From assembly GCF_036785885.1 (NCBI RefSeq), contig NC_092323.1, positions 6,456,501 through 6,520,500 on the forward strand: a DNA stretch of 64,000 bases. The letters run 5' to 3'. The translations under genes were made by a program, and so were the position numbers. Positions 58,322 through 64,000 of the stretch are shown here, piece by piece (position 1 is the stretch's first letter; each line of letters opens with the position of its first letter). Below the pieces are notes generated by a model. That model was not told the DNA's origin and made no database searches. It was given only the letters and a program-made list of their open reading frames with translations. The stretch comes from Coffea arabica. Taxonomy: Eukaryota; Streptophyta; Magnoliopsida; Gentianales; Rubiaceae.

Positions 58322-59739
58322 TAGGTATGTCAATAGATCGAGTATTACCCAAATCCAATCAAGATCTAATATATTTGGATAAGGTTTGGATTTAATTTAT
58401 TAAATCCAGATCCTATCCAGACTCATATCTTATAAGAGAGTCGTGAATTTGGGTAGGGCCTGGTTTCCTAAATTTCATATCCAAATCTAAACACATATCA
58501 GATTTTATCCAGATCCATACATATTTAATTAAATAATATATATATTAGAAATTTTATAAAATAATATAATGATTATTGGAACGAATACAGTAAGATTTTT
58601 ATGGCATTGGAATTTGGATTTAGTGTTCGTGGTTGGGTGATTGATGAAATTCGTGCCAAATTACTTCTAGATATGGTTGAAACATTAGTGACTACTGATG
58701 ATTAGATTGAATCAAAGAAAAAATGAGTAAGTGCTTATAAATCTTCTTATTCTATTATTTATTTGTCATCGGTCCTTAATCAAATGATTTTTATCTCATT
58801 TACTATTTTAGTACTGGATTGCGAGACATCTACCAACATTGATGTTTAAGTAAGAAAAAGAGGTACACAATTACATTTTTTTAATAAGACTAAATATTTA
58901 TATATGTTATGGTTGTTTTCTTTGTTAAAAACTAATCATAGTTGTCATTGTAATTGGTACAAACTTTTTCAAGAAAAGGAGAAAGGGTAAAGGCAAACAA
59001 ATGAAATATTGATATGAATGCAGTTGAATATTTAAAAGGGTTAAAAATAAAAAGTCCCATGTGGTATACCTAATACGCAGAAAAGCCTCCCGTGGTTTCA
59101 AAACATATAAAACAACACCTTATGTTTTGAACTAAATTGTAAACTAACCGAATTCGTTAAATTTAACGAAAATGACGGTTTCGGCCATTAAACTTACCTG
59201 ATTCCGTTAAGTTTACCATTAAATTTAAAGGATTCTATTAAGTTTTCCGTTAAATTTACTGGATTCTGTTAAGTTTAATGAATTCTGTTAGTTTACAATT
59301 TAGTTCGAAACATGAGGTGTCGTTTTGTATATTTTGAAACCACGAAGAGTTTTTCTGTGTATTAGGTATACTATTGAAGTTTTTTTTTGTTTTTAACCCT
59401 ATTTAAAAATAAATAGAAGTAGTCAATAATAATTCGTTTTTTGAGTTCAAAATATTGCAGTCAATTTGTTGAATGTTAATTTTATTATTTGAAAACAAAA
59501 ATTGGATGGTATTTTCTATTATTTATGAACTCTATATATTTTTAATACATTTTTACTTTGATATTTTCAGAAAATACCCATAGATGCCCATTGGATACCC
59601 ACATCCATAAGGATCTGGATATCAACTTACTTTTTTAGACCCAAAAGGGTCTGAATCTGGATCTGGATCTAACTAAATTAAATGAATCTGAATCTAGATC
59701 AAAGGGATCCAATCCAAACCCTACCCATTGAGATACATA
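58322..59739 (+). mobile_element. Inner hAT element with transposase remnant
   Basis: Terminal repeats TAGGTATGTCAAT and ATTGAGATACATA (11 of 13 match), flanked by CTCATCCC (58314-58321) and CTCATCTC (59740-59747), an 8-bp duplication with one mismatch. Within it, 58603-58725 encodes a piece of the hAT C-terminal dimerisation region (FSVRGWVIDEIRAKLLLDM, then VETLVTTDD, a TAG at the position of the usual Trp, and IESKKK). It is therefore a deletion derivative of an autonomous hAT. A Mutator-like MITE is inserted at 59038-59399. Confidence 0.82.
59038..59399. mobile_element. Mutator-like foldback MITE, copy 2, innermost of the nest
   Basis: Ends GGGTTAAAAATAAAAAG and GTTTTTAACCC with a perfect 9-bp target duplication TATTTAAAA (59029-59037 and 59400-59408). 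It is the same family as 9711-10008, sharing GTGGTATACCTAAT, the CCGTGGTTTCAAAACAT arm and the mirrored TTTAGTTC / GAACTAAAT core. The core here has extra repeats of CCGTTAA(A/G)TTTA. Confidence 0.95.
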
Positions 59740-59811
59740 CTCATCTCATACCCCATTAATCCACCGTGGGGTGGGGTCGGTGCCGCCCCGATTACCACCC
59801 TTAATTAACAT

Positions 59812-60754
59812 GCAATAGTGTGCTTGATTAGTAGATTATTTGGAATGATACTAAAAGTCTTTTTTTTAATAGAATAAAATAGTTATTAGAAAGATAGAAA
59901 AAAGTAATTAAAAATACGTAATTATAATGCAATTAAACAATTTTTTACAGGTTAAGGGCTGTGAACTTTTGGATATCATGCACCATTTCAAGCCAACGTT
60001 TGAACATAGATTCTCCATTTACACAAGGAAAGATATTGAATTTTTTGATTTCATTACACCAACGTTTGGTAGAAAATATACGTGATGCCCATTTCTACTA
60101 GAATTTCATGCAAACTCACCAATGAGTTTACCGAGATTTATTCCAACAACTAGGAAAGTAAAAGGGCAATATCACAAATCTATTTTTTTCCTTTTTAATT
60201 TGTCGAAAGGGTTCGAGATATAAACGTTTTCTCTTAGGAAGTAAATTAAAAATTAAAATTTATGCTGAATGATTTTTTTATAAACGTGTTTCATTTCTAT
60301 AAACAGAAATCGTTTGCTTCTTCACTTTATCGTTGCGGACAGACAATGCAGCTAGTGCGATTAATTGCAATGACTGAAAACTCAATAATGGTTTCACGCT
60401 CACCATAACTAATCATACTCGTCGCTCTTTATACCAGATGCATTGGACTGATACCCGCCCTCTCCTTCCTGTAACTCATGAAAAGAAAACGTTTGATCCC
60501 ATAAACTAGATCGATATTTATTCCAAATCTTAAAAGCCAAGAGAATTCTTAGCATCACTATCAATAAAAATTAAAGCCCCACCAAAAGAATGAAGCAGGC
60601 ATTTATGAATCCTCACATGCATGCCATTAATGCGCCAAGAGAATTCCTCACCTTCCCATTTACCCTAAAGAGTGCACAACACTAAGTGCAGCTACAGAAA
60701 TCTTCAACAATCCCGTCCAGCAGCAAAATATTTTTGTCCAAACTTCAGAACTCC
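59812..60754. other. Upstream region of the NPH3/BTB gene
   Basis: No other gene is seen. The A/T-rich stretch includes possible promoter sequence. The frame of exon 1 stays open up to about 60686 but has no ATG before 60755. Confidence 0.5.
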
Positions 60755-63700
60755 ATGGAAGCTCTGAGCTTGAGGGTCTGGAAAGATTTAGGGGTTGTTG
60801 ACACTATCTTCGAGGAAGAAGGTGAAGACCCCGCAACCACTCCTTCTGTCTCCCCATTGCTCTCGCCATCTCCCACTACACCTCTCCACTCTCTAGTAGA
60901 GGCGTGGTACACAACACACTTCAGAATTTCGTATTTCTTTCGTTGAGAGTAAAGTATATCCAAGTTAATTATGCAATATCTTCTCCGTCTATTTATTTAT
61001 TCATTCATTTTTTGTTTTGCCCCTTAATTACCAGGTCACTGGCTTCTGGAGATGAAATAGATGTGGTGGTACATGTTGAGGATTCATGTTTCTACCTGCA
61101 TAAGGTACGGTGATGTGAAGTTTTGGCCCTTTTTTTTTTTTTTAGTGTTTAATTAATTTCTGGCTATGATGACATTGAAGAATTAATGAATGATTAGTAA
61201 CAGGAATCCGACTAATCAGACTAACTACAAAATCGATGCTGGTCTCGCAAATCAGTCATTTGTCAATAGAAAACAGAAGAAAAAAACAATTAAGAGCACA
61301 GTTTGTGGAGTACAGTTAAGATTATACGCTGATAGCTACTAGTGTTAATCCTGTTATTAGCTTTTCTGGAGGTCTGAATGCATATCATTTGAGTGGATTT
61401 GTGATCAGACAGCTAACAAAGAGTAAGAAATTGAGAAATCGAAAACTTTAATTGATACTGTCTCGCCATCACAATCACATGACCTGGAATAGAAGAAAAA
61501 ATTCTCTCCCTATGACTACAAAATCGATGCTTTCAATATGAATGGTAAAAAGTCAAATTTGTGTAGAACGTTGTATCTAACAGTGACAATAATGGCTTGG
61601 ATCCCCAACTACTCGTATCCTCCATTGACTATGTCAATGATCCTCATGACAATTGTGCAGTTTTCTTGTGACAATAAATCATTGTAAGATTTTAACAGAC
61701 TAGTGTTCAACAGCATAAAGATTGCATGTTATATAAATTGTAGTAACTCGTTTTTTCCCCCTGATGGATGAAAATAGTTAGCTTGCTAGTTTTTTTTTTT
61801 TCTTCTTCTTCTTGTGTTCAGAAGGGGATGTCTTTGGGCTAATTGCATCCCTAGGCTGACTCTAATGTTCTTTCTCCCGCATTCCCCTAATTAATTGGCT
61901 CTCAAGCTTCCATTTTCCAATTGACAATACTCACTTCTCTGATTCAAGAAACTGTTATTTGTGGTAATCCTTTTTATCTGAAATCGAGTGTGCGTAGTAC
62001 TATGATTATCCACAGCAGAGAGTGAGGGTAGTTCTCGCAATTAATGAAAAAGCAGAGAGGCTGGCGCATTTACTCTTTGCCTTTCCCTTTTTTCACTCTT
62101 TCGTATCCATCGTAGGCTCCATTAAGATCGCGGAGCGGGTATATGAAACGGCTGCTCAAGGAGGATTCCTCCGAATTAAGCCTCTCTCCGCCGTTAAACA
62201 TAACGGCCGAGACGTTTTCTCTAGTAACCGAATTCTGCTACGGGGCCCACATTGTCATTACTCCCTTTAACGTCGCACCCCTTCGAATCGCAGCTGAGTT
62301 GCTAGAGATGACGGAGGCCAACGGAATTCCAGATGATTGCTTGCGCCAGAAGACGGAAACTTACCTCCGGCGTGCAGTCGCCGTTAACCAGGAGTACGCC
62401 ACTGTTGTGCTGCGTTCCGCTGTGTCTATATTCCCGGAGGCTGAGACGACGGCGTGTCTCGTTAGTAGATGCATTGAAGCATTGATGTCGATGCATGACG
62501 GTGACGACGCCGGAGACATGACTTGCCTGAACGACGTTCTCAAGTTAGGGCCTGATGATTTTCAACTAGTAGTGGAGTCATTGAATCAGCGGTTGACCAC
62601 TCATGACCTCCTTTACAGGGTACTTGACCTTTATCTCAAGGTAAAATCATTGCCGTCAACTGTCAAAAGTGATACTCTATTTTCGTAACCAAAATTTTAC
62701 TCCTACAAACATAGCTTTGAATGTTTTGACAAAAAAAAAAAAAAAAAACATAGCTTTGAATGGTTTTCCTTGTTTTCTATTGATAGTAGTATATATGGTT
62801 ATAAGATCTAAACAGCTGTGACGGGAATCTTGTGATCGTTTGTTGTTAAAAAAGGGGATAATGTGCTTCTCCAGCTGCCACAGTCTGTAATTATAACTTG
62901 ATAACTAATGCATTATTGGATTCGCGTTGATTTACTGGCTGATTCTCAGCTCGAGCTTTTCTAGCTGTTTAAGGTTATGACTTGAAAAAATTAGCACCGA
63001 CATCTCGAGTTGGTGACAGAAAAGTAAGACAACAACAACTTTCACGCAAGGCAATTAATTAAGAAAGCTGTTCTGAATGCTAATTGGTCCTCATTTTTTC
63101 CCCCCTTGGACATTTCAGAATTAAGAAAGCTCAGAATGATATATGGATGAGGGCTATAAACGTTTTTACCCTATTGGTACAAACTAATATGATCAATAAA
63201 ATAATGTTCTACCTCGGTCATCATGGCAGACGTAAGATTCAGTCTTTTGCTCTTTACCTGCGTTTTCTTGTTCAATTCTTTTAGTTATCTAAATGTTAAT
63301 TTGCATAAATGGCACCATGTGAGATCAAGAAGAGGTTGATTTGTTTCTTGAATGAACATCAATGAACGTACAGAACTGAAATTATTCCCGGTACATCTGA
63401 GTATATATGTAACGTGTCTTCTTTTTTTTTTTTTTTGTTGAAGAAGCTTCATTATTTCATTTGCGCGTATTGAAAGATCAAAGTAAACTACTCCAAGCAA
63501 AATATCTGCAACCATTGGCACTTTTTTTTTCTTTTAATTTCCTTATTAAATCCTGCTTCTAAGTTCCGGCTACTTTTTTTTCTTCTTTTTTTTTTCCTCA
63601 ATGTCTTTATTGCAGGGACACGTTGGGAAGATAACAGAAGAACAGAAAACCCGAATGTGCAACCACATAGACTGCTCCATCCTGTCCTCTCAAGTTCTAA

Positions 63701-64000
63701 TGCATGCAGTGCAAAATCCTAGAATGCCACTTATATTTGTAGTTCAGGCCATGTTTGTTGAGCAGCTCAACACCCGTCGCTCCATCTTCTCTGCAGCTGA
63801 TCACCGTAGTCGTAAGAATTCCAATGAAGCATCTGCCACACTTGGTGCAATTCTCCAACGTGATGCAGCACTCCGACAAGTGGCACAGCTCAAAGCGGCC
63901 ATGAGCACCACAAACTCGCGCATTCAGGATTTGGAAAAGGAGCTAAATGGGATGAGGAAGCGTTTCCAAGAATCACAAAACAGTCAAAATTCACTGGACT
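60755..64000 (+). CDS. NPH3-family BTB/POZ protein (At3g49900-like), 3' end beyond window
   Basis: Four exons are visible (60755-60906, 61036-61104 with the phase set by the acceptor at 61034, 62116-62640, 63616 to the window end), about 377 residues so far. The start MEALSLRVWKDLGVVDTIFEEE resembles Arabidopsis At3g49900. The BTB domain covers about 55-150 (DEIDVVVHVEDSCFYLHK, RSRSGYMKRLLKEDSSEL, ETFSLVTEFCYG), followed by the NPH3-type linker (RIAAELLEMTEANG, LRQKTETYLRRAV) and the exon junction LLYRVLDLYLK. The last visible exon has the NPH3 block (MCNHIDCSILSSQVLMHAVQ, NPRMPLIFVVQAMFVEQL) and a coiled coil (RQVAQLKAAM, RIQDLEKELNGMRKRF). NPH3 proteins are plant substrate adaptors of cullin-3 ubiquitin ligases at the plasma membrane; the best known act in phototropism and auxin transport. 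The substrate of this branch is not known to me. Confidence 0.92.

Larger units (their letters stand above)
57970..59803. mobile_element. Outer hAT-type element of a three-level nest
   Basis: Ends TAGAAATGGCGACGGATCGGG and, on the other strand, TAAGGGTGGTAATCGGGGCGG. They are flanked by a perfect 8-bp target duplication ATTAACAT (57962-57969 and 59804-59811). Its own sequence is about 57970-58321 plus 59748-59803; the rest is a second hAT element inserted into it. The AT-rich core matches the copy near 49.4 kb. Confidence 0.88.

Noticed and set aside
63084-63284. Open frame between NPH3/BTB exons 3 and 4
   Set aside because: The flanking exons join directly in phase (boundaries 62640 and 63616), so this is intron sequence.

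Overview
The window is nuclear DNA from a flowering plant, almost certainly a eudicot. It is AT-rich, its genes are split by GT-AG introns, its proteins belong to plant families (ACA-type Ca2+-ATPase, D-type cyclin, class I formin, BTB-TAZ, NPH3/BTB, X8/CBM43), and its spacers hold Stowaway, Tourist, hAT and Mutator-like miniature elements plus tRNA-derived SINEs. The species cannot be named from sequence alone. No bacterial operon, CRISPR array or integrated virus was seen.

Layout. 1-3.9 kb: spacer with an 8-bp-TSD hAT-type element. 3.95-4.74 kb (+): a small four-exon gene for a 78-residue helical protein. 6.3-7.9 kb (-): a secreted X8 (CBM43) protein carrying a degenerate GH17 half-barrel. 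8-14 kb: transposon-rich spacer. 14.3-18.3 kb (+): class I membrane formin. 19.4 kb (+): tRNA-Arg(TCG). 21.1-23.0 kb (-): BTB-TAZ (BT) scaffold protein. 24-29.5 kb: dense MITE/SINE/solo-LTR spacer. 29.6-31.5 kb (+): CYCD5-like cyclin with an in-frame TAG in exon 1. 32-35 kb: MITEs. 35.3-40.9 kb (+): condensin II subunit CAP-G2. 42.3-46.4 kb (-): ACA1/2-type calmodulin-regulated Ca2+ pump. 48.6-50.1 kb: a duplicated segment invaded by a solo LTR and MITEs. 50.4-53.1 kb (+): mitochondrial porin VDAC. 56.35-56.79 kb (-): ribosomal protein uL24/RPL26. 56.9-59.8 kb: a long-TIR MITE followed by a three-level transposon nest. 60.8-64 kb (+): an NPH3/BTB gene running off the end.

All multi-exon models were assembled by hand from splice signals and reading phase. 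Every complete model sums to a multiple of three and matches the usual length of its family. The genes form no pathway. They are a typical mix of cell-cycle (CYCD5, CAP-G2), cytoskeleton and wall (formin, X8 protein), transport (ACA, VDAC), translation (RPL26, tRNA) and signalling-scaffold (BT, NPH3/BTB) functions.

I found no clearly new biological system. The most notable observations are: the nested hAT-in-hAT-plus-Mutator structure with intact target duplications; a 788-bp MITE that appears to split the RPL26 promoter; loss of the acid/base motif in the GH17-X8 protein; the early stop in the cyclin; a probable GC-AG intron in CAP-G2; and a 35-bp perfect palindrome with a third copy of its core in the loop.
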